A stretch of DNA of 64,000 nucleotides from an uncultured Anaerolineae bacterium. Its GTDB lineage: Bacteria > Chloroflexota > Anaerolineae > Anaerolineales > Villigracilaceae. The stretch covers positions 124,001 through 188,000 of the forward strand of contig CAIQVH010000030.1 in assembly GCA_903875215.1 (NCBI GenBank), in the 5' to 3' direction. The notes beneath the pieces are model-generated. The model saw nothing but the letters and a program-made list of their open reading frames with translations, was not told where the DNA came from and made no database searches. Positions 15,975 through 23,176 of the stretch are shown one piece after another; position 1 is the stretch's first letter, and the number at the start of each line of letters is the position of its first letter. A program made the position numbers and the translations under genes.

Positions 15975-16003
15975 TTTATAAGCATACTCAAGTTGTCAGA
16001 CAA
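15975..16003 (-). promoter_or_regulatory. promoter of the purine-type uptake operon with overlapping palindrome
   Basis: On the minus strand TTGTCT (15998-16003) and TATAAA (15975-15980) are exactly 17 bp apart. The -35 box lies inside the perfect palindrome TTGTCAGACAA (15993-16003), which fits the TnGTnnnACnA pattern bound by FadR-subfamily GntR repressors. Repression by blocking the -35 box is inferred; the regulator is not in the window. Confidence 0.6.
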
Positions 16004-16004
16004 A

Positions 16005-16050
16005 GTCAAATGTCATTTTTCATTATTTCACCTGTCAAATGACATTTTTT
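16005..16050 (-). promoter_or_regulatory. direct repeats upstream of the BMP promoter, likely operators
   Basis: GTCAAATG-CATTTTT occurs twice (16005-16020 and 16034-16050), 29 bp apart, close to three helical turns. The second copy extends to the inverted repeat TGTCAAATGACA (16033-16044). The site lies immediately upstream of the -35 box. The rest of the 338-bp gap (15845-16182) holds the 130-nt leader of the BMP gene, a palindrome GCAGGCGCCTGC at 16061-16072, and nothing else I can assign. Confidence 0.45.
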
Positions 16051-16182
16051 TCTTGCCGGAGCAGGCGCCTGCGAGGTTGGATACCCCTGGTCTTGCTACG
16101 ATATCCTGGGTGTCGGCACCGGGTGGCGAGATATTGAATTTGCCAGACAGGAATAATAGTAACATAAAATCCTATTGATGCG

Positions 16183-17376
16183 TCAATCTTGATTCAATAA
16201 GAACAGCTCCCGCTGCGGCTCGCCCAGGTATTCCGCGCCATTTTCAGTGACAACCACATCCTCTTCCAAACCGATGTAACCATACCCGGGCACGGCCAGC
16301 CCCGGTTCGATGGTGTACACATTGCCAATTTCTACCTGTTGGCGAGGCGAATCCCCGTATTTTTCCCATTCCGGGCCGAGCATCGCGCCACCGTCATGCG
16401 CCACGCGCCCCAGTTGGTGACCCGTACCATACATATACTCCGGGTAGCCCGCCGCCAAAACGGTCTGCCGGGCGGCCGCATCCACGTCTTTGCCCAGCGC
16501 CCCGGGGCGCAGTGTTGCTCGGCAATTTTCCACGGCCAGACGCACCGTCTCGAAACCCCGCCGCACTTCTACTGGGGCCTGGGTTTCGCCGGGCCGCAGC
16601 AGGTAGGCCATACGCTGGATATCAGAACAGTAGCCCTCGAACCGCACTCCAAAGTCAAAGTGGAGTAGATGACCGGGCTGCAGACGGATATCTGTCGGGC
16701 CGGCATGCCCGACTGGTGAATCGGGCCCGCTATTGACGGCGGGATTACTCTCGCGTGGCCAGGCAAAGCCGACTCTGGCTTCCGCCATCTGGGCTTGCAT
16801 GAACGCTCCGATTTCTGCCTCCGTCATCCCGGCGCGGATGAATTGAAACGTTTTCTGGAAGATTTCCCCGGTGATTTGCACAGCCCGGCGGATTTTTTCC
16901 ACTTCGGAGGGCGTTTTGCGGCCGCGCAGGGCGTTGATCACTGGCTCGGAGCTGACCAGCCGCCTGGCCAGGGTTGTTCCATCCAGGTAGTTTTCCAGCT
17001 TGAGATACATGGCATGGGTCAGCCCGTCGGCGTGGACGTTGTTGTGGCTGAAATTGACGGCGATCTGGCGCGGATTGAGACGCGAGAGCGTTTCGCGCAG
17101 GATGATGCTTACGGCGGTGTCGTAGGTGATGATTTCATCATAAACATCCAGCCGTTCCACGGCTTCTTTTTCATAGCGCCCAATGATGGCGATTTTCTTT
17201 CCGCTGCGCGTCAGAATCAGGGCGCTTTCCCAGGTCAAGTCGCCGGGGCCGAGAATGAAGTCCAAAATTGGGTCGCGGACGCCTGAGGTTTCGCGGACGA
17301 AGGTCAGCCACAGGTCGAGTTCCTGTTCTTTGAGTATTCCGAGAGCTTGTTGAACTTTTTCTTGTATCAGACTCAT
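16183..17376 (-). CDS. M24-family metallopeptidase (Xaa-Pro aminopeptidase/creatinase type)
   Basis: The 397-residue protein has the creatinase N-terminal domain (about 1-150) and a pita-bread catalytic domain. Metal ligands are visible in order: Asp in LLHFDFGVR, Asp in YCSDIQR, His in YGTGHQLGR, Glu in YTIEPGLAV and Glu in GLEEDVVV. It likely cleaves Xaa-Pro bonds in peptides or a small amide; the exact substrate cannot be read from sequence. AGGAG lies 7 nt before the ATG. It is upstream of the purine-type operon on the same strand but separated by that operon's own promoter. Confidence 0.85.
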   Translation of the reverse strand: MSLIQEKVQQALGILKEQELDLWLTFVRETSGVRDPILDFILGPGDLTWESALILTRSGKKIAIIGRYEKEAVERLDVYDEIITYDTAVSIILRETLSRLNPRQIAVNFSHNNVHADGLTHAMYLKLENYLDGTTLARRLVSSEPVINALRGRKTPSEVEKIRRAVQITGEIFQKTFQFIRAGMTEAEIGAFMQAQMAEARVGFAWPRESNPAVNSGPDSPVGHAGPTDIRLQPGHLLHFDFGVRFEGYCSDIQRMAYLLRPGETQAPVEVRRGFETVRLAVENCRATLRPGALGKDVDAAARQTVLAAGYPEYMYGTGHQLGRVAHDGGAMLGPEWEKYGDSPRQQVEIGNVYTIEPGLAVPGYGYIGLEEDVVVTENGAEYLGEPQRELFLLNQD

Positions 17377-17585
17377 TGTTGGTCTCCTTGGCGGGCAAAA
17401 ATCATGAGTTAAAAGATGAGCATGCCCATAATAGGCGCAATCAGCGCGTCGTTCCAGGCAGGTGGCGCCACCAGTTGTTTTTTCCTGTTTTGCTACTTCA
17501 AGATAAGGGCTGGCCGGGTTTGGTGTTTTTTCGCTCGAAAGGCGGCGGTTCAGCGATATTTACCTGTGCGCCTGATGTGAGCTTT

Positions 17586-18836
17586 TTATCCGGCTGGGTG
17601 CGGATCTTTGACCAGGAAAATCATCATCAGGGTTACCAGCACGCCGCCCAGGGCCGAGAGCAGGAAGGTGGACTGGTAACCAAAGGCTTCGGCAATCCAG
17701 CCGCCGAGGATGGGGGCCAGGATGGTGAAGGGAGCGACCAGTGTGTTTGACATGCCGATGTAAATGGGCCGCTCGGTTTCGGTGCCGAATTCAACGACGA
17801 GTACCATGCCGATTGTCCAGTAGGCGACATTGGCCAGGGCGGAGATGATGAAGACCAGGTAAAACCAGTTTAGTGAGGGCGCGCCCCAGGCGAGCAGGGA
17901 GCTGAGTGCTACGGCCAGCATGCCAATGACCAGGATTTTTTTGTGTCCGACCCGATCACTGAGCCAGCCCATCCCGGCATTGGCGATGGTTTGGGCGATG
18001 GTCAGGGCGGCGGTCATGAATCCGGCTGTGATGGTGTCCATATTAAATTTACGCAGAGCATAGACGATGTAAAAGGCGAATCCCATGGTGGCGAACTGGT
18101 ATAAGACTCGCACGGCCATGAAGGCGGCGAAATTCCGGTCGCGGCGCAGGATGTTGAGCATGCCCTGGAAGAGCGGCGGCTGGGTTTCTGGAATGTGTTT
18201 TTCGTCGTCGTAGGGTTCGCGGGTGAAGGAGAGTGTGGCCATGGAGAGGGCGTAGCCGAGGGAGGCGATTCCGAAGCACAGCGCAAAATCCAGCGGGCTT
18301 TGAAAGCGGTCGAGCAGGTAGCCGGCCAGGATGGCAGTCAGGCTGATGACGATGTTTGCTACGGCGGCCTGGCTGCCAAAGAACGAACCGCGCGCCTCGG
18401 CTGGGATGATTTTGGCGATCATGCTTTGCCAGGGGTTGGCGGTGAAGCCGGAGCCGAGTCCCTGCCAGATCAGCAGGAGAAAGGTGAGGGGGAGAATGAT
18501 TGCGGCGCCGAGGCGGGGAAACATCCAGGCGGCCAGCGCCAGCCCGATGAATGGAATACGCTCCTGGATTGTCATCAGCATAACCAGGGGTTTGTAGCGG
18601 CGCAGGCGTGCTATTTGGTTGGCGGTGAACAATTGTGGCAGCTGCCAGCCGACGGCGTGGATGGCCGGGATCAGCCCGATCAGGATGGCGGAATCGGTCA
18701 TCTGGCTGATGAAGAGAGGAATGATGGTGCCGAAGGAACTGAATCCCCAGGCGAAGCCAAAAAAAGCGGCATCGAGCATGCCGATGCCGAAGTTGTAGCG
18801 GAATTGTTTGTGGACGTATTCCTGCATGGAGGCCAT
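17586..18836 (-). CDS. MFS transporter
   Basis: The 416-residue protein has about twelve membrane helices and the MFS loop motif between helices 8 and 9 (GWLSDRVGHKKILVIG). Early parts are DAAFFGFAWGFSSFGTIIPLFI and RGSFFGSQAAVANI. Substrate is unknown; it belongs to the same loose group as the MFS genes at 45096 and 59684. The 5' end has TAGAAT exactly 6 nt before the ATG at 18836 and no ribosome site, so it may be leaderless. Confidence 0.85.
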   Translation of the reverse strand: MASMQEYVHKQFRYNFGIGMLDAAFFGFAWGFSSFGTIIPLFISQMTDSAILIGLIPAIHAVGWQLPQLFTANQIARLRRYKPLVMLMTIQERIPFIGLALAAWMFPRLGAAIILPLTFLLLIWQGLGSGFTANPWQSMIAKIIPAEARGSFFGSQAAVANIVISLTAILAGYLLDRFQSPLDFALCFGIASLGYALSMATLSFTREPYDDEKHIPETQPPLFQGMLNILRRDRNFAAFMAVRVLYQFATMGFAFYIVYALRKFNMDTITAGFMTAALTIAQTIANAGMGWLSDRVGHKKILVIGMLAVALSSLLAWGAPSLNWFYLVFIISALANVAYWTIGMVLVVEFGTETERPIYIGMSNTLVAPFTILAPILGGWIAEAFGYQSTFLLSALGGVLVTLMMIFLVKDPHPAG

Positions 18837-18842
18837 GAGCTG

Positions 18843-18848
18843 ATTCTA
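18843..18848 (-). promoter_or_regulatory. -10 box of the MFS gene, leaderless type
   Basis: TAGAAT on the minus strand is followed by 6 nt and then the ATG of the MFS gene, the same spacing as at thrC and at 48496. No -35 box is evident. Confidence 0.4.
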
Positions 18849-18893
18849 CCAGACTCGCCGGGGGGTTGTTTTGTAATGCTTTGACAATCTGCC

Positions 18894-18908
18894 TGCAATG
18901 TTATTGCA
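18894..18908. promoter_or_regulatory. TGCAAT-gtt-ATTGCA palindrome, possible operator
   Basis: A perfect 6+6 inverted repeat with a 3-bp spacer sits between the divergent MFS gene and the small secreted-protein gene, just after a TTGACA hexamer (18881-18886). It could be bound by a dimeric regulator of either gene. Confidence 0.3.
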
Positions 18909-18980
18909 CGGCGCCTCACTGGGGCCGGGGGTAAGATATATACAAGTATTATCTCCTACCCATTCAAGTTTGGAGGAAAA

Positions 18981-19340
18981 ATGAAAAAACATTTTGCAGT
19001 GATTCTCCTGATGTTGGTCTTTATACTGGCTTTCAGCCTGGCTCCACGAGCCAGTGCCACCACTCTCGGCGTGGGGAGCGGTGACGTTGAAGTGATTGTT
19101 CGCGGCGGGGGCACGCAATATGTGGGCGTTTCAGTGCGAAACCTGACAAATCGCTATGTCACCGTGGTTTTGGATCATCAGCAGATCGATCGCGTTTATT
19201 ACAAGAGTTTTGCCCCGGGCCAGACCGATTTTACAATCGAGCGCGGGCGCTACCGGTTCAGTTATTACAGTTGCAGCCGCTATTGGAACGGAATGATCGA
19301 ATTTACAGGTGGGAAGATCTGGAAGTTTAGTTGCAAGTAA
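18981..19340 (+). CDS. small secreted protein of unknown function
   Basis: The 119-residue protein has a clear signal peptide (MKKHFAVILLMLVFILAFSL, cleavage probably after ASA at 28-30). The mature part is predicted beta-rich (DVEVIVRGGGTQYVGVSVRN, RYRFSYYSCSRYWNG) with two cysteines near the end that could form a disulphide. I do not recognise a family. A strong ribosome site (GGAGG, 5 nt) and a strong terminator right after the gene suggest an abundantly made single-gene transcript. Confidence 0.7.
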   Translation: MKKHFAVILLMLVFILAFSLAPRASATTLGVGSGDVEVIVRGGGTQYVGVSVRNLTNRYVTVVLDHQQIDRVYYKSFAPGQTDFTIERGRYRFSYYSCSRYWNGMIEFTGGKIWKFSCK

Positions 19341-19360
19341 TCCGGGTGGATGGATGTCAG

Positions 19361-19395
19361 GGCGCCCCTTCTCATTGAGAAGGGGCGCCTTTTAA
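19361..19395 (+). terminator. intrinsic terminator after the small secreted-protein gene
   Basis: A 13-bp perfect GC-rich stem (GGCGCCCCTTCTC / GAGAAGGGGCGCC) with a 3-nt loop is followed by TTTTAATCC. It ends transcription just before the tetR promoter. Confidence 0.9.
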
Positions 19396-19398
19396 TCC

Positions 19399-19445
19399 TT
19401 GACAGGGCGTGGCTTGTTTCGGTAAAATAAAAACGAACGTTCGTT
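19399..19445 (+). promoter_or_regulatory. tetR promoter with overlapping operator
   Basis: TTGACA (19399-19404) and TAAAAT (19423-19428) are 18 bp apart. A perfect 14-bp palindrome AACGAACGTTCGTT (19432-19445) covers the predicted start site, 7 nt before the ATG. This is typical of TetR autoregulation, and the downstream exporter genes would respond too. Confidence 0.75.
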
Positions 19446-19452
19446 CATAATT

Positions 19453-20067
19453 ATGGCAGACGAAATTACGCTTTCCAAGGGTGAACGCACCCGCCAGGCC
19501 ATCATCGAAGCAGCGCACGAGTTGTTTGTCGGGCAGGGCTACAGCGCCACTTCCATGCGCCAGATTGCAACGCGCGCCGGGGTGGCGCTGGGTGGGATTT
19601 ATAACCATTTTGGCAGCAAGGATGAGATTTTCCAGGCGCTGGTAATTGCCAAGCACCCGTACGCACAGATTTTCCCGGTGCTGGAGAAAGTTCCCGGCGC
19701 AAATGTGGAAGAATTCGTGCGCAACGCCGCACAGATCATCCAGGATGAGCTGGGACACCGGCCCGATTTTATGAAGCTGGTATTCATCGAGATTGTGGAA
19801 TTTGGCGGCAGTCATTTCCCCAAGTTGATGGAAACCATTTATCCGTCTGCCGTGCCCATGCTGGCGCGTTTTGCAGGCTCGCCGGGTGGGCTGCGGCCCA
19901 TTTCCATGCCCTTGCTCCAACGCGTTTTTTTAGGCAGCATCATCGCTTATTACATGACCAGCATTCTGATGAGCCATGCCAGCCTGCCCGCCGAGATGCG
20001 CAACACATCTCTGGCCGATTTTATGGATATTTACCTGCACGGTATTCTCGAAAACCAGAAGTCATGA
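19453..20067 (+). CDS. TetR/AcrR family transcriptional regulator
   Basis: The 204-residue protein has an N-terminal helix-turn-helix (about 10-57): RTRQAIIEAAHELFVGQGY, then SMRQIATRAGVALGGIYNHF, the standard TetR DNA-binding signature. The all-helical C-terminal domain would bind a ligand. It is the first gene of the exporter cluster and likely represses it through the palindrome in its own promoter. There is no clear ribosome site in the short leader (about 18 nt). Confidence 0.9.
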   Translation: MADEITLSKGERTRQAIIEAAHELFVGQGYSATSMRQIATRAGVALGGIYNHFGSKDEIFQALVIAKHPYAQIFPVLEKVPGANVEEFVRNAAQIIQDELGHRPDFMKLVFIEIVEFGGSHFPKLMETIYPSAVPMLARFAGSPGGLRPISMPLLQRVFLGSIIAYYMTSILMSHASLPAEMRNTSLADFMDIYLHGILENQKS

Positions 20068-20115
20068 CCGTACAGTTTGACCCCTGGCTTTCATAACCCA
20101 TCCTTTTGGAGTGCT

Positions 20116-21243
20116 ATGAACTCTCGCCTGCTTTCCATCATCCGCAAAGAATTCATCCAGATTATTCGCGATAAACGCACGCTCGCGTTAATTCTTGTCA
20201 TCCCGATCATGCAGCTCTTCCTACTGGGCTACGCCGCCACCAATGACGTGCGCAACGTGCCGCTGGCGGTCTTTGACCAGAGCCGCAGCACCGAAGCGCG
20301 CGCCCTGCTGGATGCCTACCGCGCTGCCGACTACTTCAAAATCGCCTACTCAGTCGGCTCCGAAGCAGAATTGCAGCAGTTGATCGACCGGGGCGATGCC
20401 AAAGCTGGATTGATCATCCCGCCGGACTATGCCAGCGCGCTGGCAGCTGGTTCCGCGCAGGTAGCCTTTATCCTGGATGGTTCCGACCCCACTGTGGCAT
20501 CCACCGCCCTATCCGCTGCCCAGCTGATAGGCCAGACGCACGCCACCGGCATCCTGGCCGAAAAAGTCTCACGCAGCGGGCAGAATCTCAAACTCCAGCC
20601 GCCAGTGGAAGTCCGCACCACCGTCTGGTACAACCCCGATTTAATTTCATCCTATTTCATGATCCCCGGCGTGATCGGCATGATCCTGTACGCCATCACC
20701 GCCATCCTGACCGCCAGCGCCGTGGTGCGCGAGCGCGAGCGCGGGACGATTGAACAGTTGATCGTCACTCCCATCCGCTCGTGGGAGTTGGTGTTCGGCA
20801 AAATTCTGCCGTACACCATCCTTGGTCTTTTCGACACCATCGAAGTCTTGCTGGTAGGCCACTGGTGGTTTGGTGTGCCCATCCGCGGCTCGATGATGCT
20901 GATCATCTTGCTTTCGGCGCTGTTCCTGCTCTCGGGTTTGGGCATCGGCCTGCTGGCCTCCACCATTGCCAACACCCAGCAGGAAGCCATGCTGACCGTC
21001 TGGATGACGCTGCTGCCGAGTATCTTCCTCTCGGGCTTCTTCTTCCCGCTGGATGCCATGCCCAAAGTACTTTACTGGATTTCTTACCTGATGCCCTTGC
21101 GCTATTACCTGACCATCATCCGCGTGCTGCTGCTCAAAGGCGTCGGCATTGAGATGATCTGGAACGATGTCACCGCCTTGACCATTTTTGGCGTGGTCAT
21201 CATGGGCGCTGCCGCCATGCGCTTCCGCAAGCGTCTTGATTAA
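20116..21243 (+). CDS. ABC-2 type exporter permease (YbhS/YhhJ-like)
   Basis: The 375-residue protein begins MNSRLLSIIRKEFIQIIRDK, the typical cytoplasmic start of this family. One helix (LALILVIPIMQLFLLGYA) is followed by a large extracytoplasmic domain (about 45-180), then five more helices with RERERGTIEQLIVTPI, the ATPase-contact region. The start at 20116 is chosen because GGAG precedes it by 4-5 nt and homologues begin there. It would pair with the NBDs at 23177 and 24845 and the adaptor at 21282 to export lipophilic or toxic compounds. YbhSR-type systems have two permeases; only one is present here. Confidence 0.85.
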   Translation: MNSRLLSIIRKEFIQIIRDKRTLALILVIPIMQLFLLGYAATNDVRNVPLAVFDQSRSTEARALLDAYRAADYFKIAYSVGSEAELQQLIDRGDAKAGLIIPPDYASALAAGSAQVAFILDGSDPTVASTALSAAQLIGQTHATGILAEKVSRSGQNLKLQPPVEVRTTVWYNPDLISSYFMIPGVIGMILYAITAILTASAVVRERERGTIEQLIVTPIRSWELVFGKILPYTILGLFDTIEVLLVGHWWFGVPIRGSMMLIILLSALFLLSGLGIGLLASTIANTQQEAMLTVWMTLLPSIFLSGFFFPLDAMPKVLYWISYLMPLRYYLTIIRVLLLKGVGIEMIWNDVTALTIFGVVIMGAAAMRFRKRLD

Positions 21244-21281
21244 AAATTACCATTTCCCAATTGCGAATTATAGGAGTCAAA

Positions 21282-22634
21282 ATGTCCCACAACCGCCCCC
21301 CGCTTCCCGTGATTATCATTGTCGTCCTGGCAATCATTGCCGGTGCCGTGTACTTCTTCTTCCCGCAGATTCTCCCCGCCAGCGCGGCCACAGCCACCGG
21401 GCTTTCCGCTTCCGGCACGGTGGAAAGTACTCAGATCAAGCTCTCGCCCGAGATTTCTGGCAAACTCGTCAGCGTGAATGTGAATCAGGGCGACAGCGTC
21501 AAGCAGGGCGATGTGCTTTTCAGCCTCGACGGGACTCTGCTCAACGCCCAGAAGCAATCGGCCCAGGCCGCGCTGGATACCGCTAACGCGGCCATCGTCA
21601 CCGCTGAGGCGGCCGTTGCCAGCGCCCAGGCGCAGTACGACCTGGCACTGATCAACGCTCTCAACGAGGAGCAAACCAAGCGTCTCGACGACTGGAAAAC
21701 CAACGCCGCCCCCACCGATTTCAACCAGCCTGCCTGGTATTTCGGGAAAACCGATCAGATCAGCGGCCTGCAAGCTGAATTGGACGACGCCAAAGCCGCG
21801 CTGGATAAAGCGGTTGATAACGTTAAATTCTATGAAGACAAAGCCACCTCCGGTGATTTTCTCAACGCAGAACAACGTCTCATCACAGCCCGCGCCGCTT
21901 TCCAGATTGCCCAGACCATCCTCGACAACACCAACGGCACCGATCAGGAACTGCGTGATGCCGCCCAGACTCGCTTCGATGACGCCAAATCCGAACTGGA
22001 TGATGCCCAGAAGGCTTTTGATGATGCCATGACCACCGATGGCGCTGTGGATGTGCTCCAGTCGCGTGCCGAACACCGGGTTGCCAAGGAACGCTACGAC
22101 CTGGCCGCCGACCGATTGCGCGCCCTGCAGACCGGCGAACTTTCTCCCAAAGTGGCCGCCGCCCAAAAAAGCCTCGACCAGGCCAAAGCCGCCGCCGACC
22201 AGGCCAGGCAGGCCGTCAAACAGGCCGAAGCCAGCCTGGCGCTGATCAATGCCCAGCTTGCCAAATTAACCGTCACCGCCCCCGAAGATGGTTCGGTGAT
22301 CGACCGCAACCTCGAACCCGGAGAAATTGCCAGCCCTGGAGCAGTTGTCATCACCCTGGCGCGCGCCAATGACCTGACCATCACCGTCTACATCCCCGAA
22401 GACCGCTATGGCGAAATCAGCCTGGGCCAGGCTGCAGATGTATCCGTTGATTCCTTCCCCGGCCAGATTTTCACCGCCACTGTCACCAACATCTCCGAAA
22501 AAGCCGAATTCACCCCGCGCAACGTCCAGACCGTGGAAGGCCGCAAATCCACCGTCTTTGCCATCAAACTGCGTATGGATGATCCCGAAGCCAAACTCAA
22601 GGCCGGTATGCCAGCGGATGTGGTGTTCAAATAG
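21282..22634 (+). CDS. HlyD-type membrane-fusion/adaptor protein
   Basis: The 450-residue protein has one N-terminal membrane anchor (VIIIVVLAIIAGAVYFFF) and a split lipoyl/barrel-sandwich domain: ASGTVESTQIKLSPEISGKL at the N-side and VTAPEDGSVIDRNLEPGEI on the C-side. Between them lie about 250 residues of Ala/Asp/Gln-rich coiled coil, longer than in YbhG. The C-terminal beta-barrel contains VYIPEDRYGEISLGQAADV. It would link the permease to the cell exterior. AGGAG lies 5 nt before the chosen ATG. Confidence 0.88.
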   Translation: MSHNRPPLPVIIIVVLAIIAGAVYFFFPQILPASAATATGLSASGTVESTQIKLSPEISGKLVSVNVNQGDSVKQGDVLFSLDGTLLNAQKQSAQAALDTANAAIVTAEAAVASAQAQYDLALINALNEEQTKRLDDWKTNAAPTDFNQPAWYFGKTDQISGLQAELDDAKAALDKAVDNVKFYEDKATSGDFLNAEQRLITARAAFQIAQTILDNTNGTDQELRDAAQTRFDDAKSELDDAQKAFDDAMTTDGAVDVLQSRAEHRVAKERYDLAADRLRALQTGELSPKVAAAQKSLDQAKAAADQARQAVKQAEASLALINAQLAKLTVTAPEDGSVIDRNLEPGEIASPGAVVITLARANDLTITVYIPEDRYGEISLGQAADVSVDSFPGQIFTATVTNISEKAEFTPRNVQTVEGRKSTVFAIKLRMDDPEAKLKAGMPADVVFK

Positions 22635-22645
22635 TTTTCGGTTGT

Positions 22646-22681
22646 CCGGTTATCCCGTTGTTCAGTTGTTTTGATAACCGG
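22646..22681. repeat. inverted repeat upstream of the four-helix-bundle gene
   Basis: Perfect 9-bp arms CCGGTTATC (22646-22654) and GATAACCGG (22673-22681) lie between the adaptor gene and the inserted four-helix-bundle gene. There is no T-run. It may mark the left edge of an inserted unit. Confidence 0.4.
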
Positions 22682-22707
22682 GTGATGGAATTGAACAGTA
22701 GAGAGCT

Positions 22708-23142
22708 ATGCCTACAATTTCACGTTTCGAGGATATTGAAGCCTGGAAAACAGCCCGAGAGTTGACCAGTTTGGTGTATGAACTCACCAACCATGATAAA
22801 TTCTCTCGCGATTTTGGGTTGAAAGATCAGATTCGACGCGCAGCCGTTTCGGTGATGAGTAACATCGCCGAAGGCTTTGAAAACCAGACACAGGCACAAT
22901 TTATCCGTTATCTTGGCATTGCCAAAGGCTCATCTGCCGAAGTTCGCAGTCAGCTTTACGTGGCGCTCGACCAGTCCTATATCAGCGCCGGTGAATTCCA
23001 GAAAGCTTATGAGTTATCTAATAAAGCGTTACGGCAAATTGTCCGTTTTATTGCTTATCTGGTGTCCAATTCACAAGCCAGCCAAATTCGTGATGAACAG
23101 GCTGAATACAATGTGAATGAAACTGACGCTGAAAGCCGCTAA
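22708..23142 (+). CDS. four-helix-bundle protein (23S rRNA intervening-sequence protein family)
   Basis: The 144-residue protein matches the S23/IVP family (TIGR02436): FEDIEAWKTARELTSLVYEL, FGLKDQIRRAAVSVMSNIAE and FIRYLGIAKGSSAEVRSQLY are the conserved helices. Members were first seen in intervening sequences of 23S rRNA genes but mostly occur as scattered single genes of unknown role. Here it interrupts an exporter operon between the adaptor and the first ATPase gene. It is flanked by an inverted repeat on the left and a tandem repeat on the right, so it probably arrived as a small inserted cassette. Confidence 0.85.
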   Translation: MPTISRFEDIEAWKTARELTSLVYELTNHDKFSRDFGLKDQIRRAAVSVMSNIAEGFENQTQAQFIRYLGIAKGSSAEVRSQLYVALDQSYISAGEFQKAYELSNKALRQIVRFIAYLVSNSQASQIRDEQAEYNVNETDAESR

Positions 23143-23166
23143 ACTGGAAAACTGGAAAACTGGAAA
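23143..23166. repeat. three tandem copies of ACTGGAAA
   Basis: An 8-bp unit is repeated three times, then ACGG, starting one base after the four-helix-bundle stop codon and ending 10 bp before the ATG of the ATPase gene. It leaves no strong ribosome site for the ATPase. Confidence 0.7.
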
Positions 23167-23176
23167 ACGGAATAAC

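Noticed and set aside
17411-17470. Short leader-peptide-like ORF upstream of the M24 peptidase gene
   Set aside because: About 20 codons with no ribosome site and no overlap with the next gene; the GGTGGCGCCACC palindrome there is too short to interpret.
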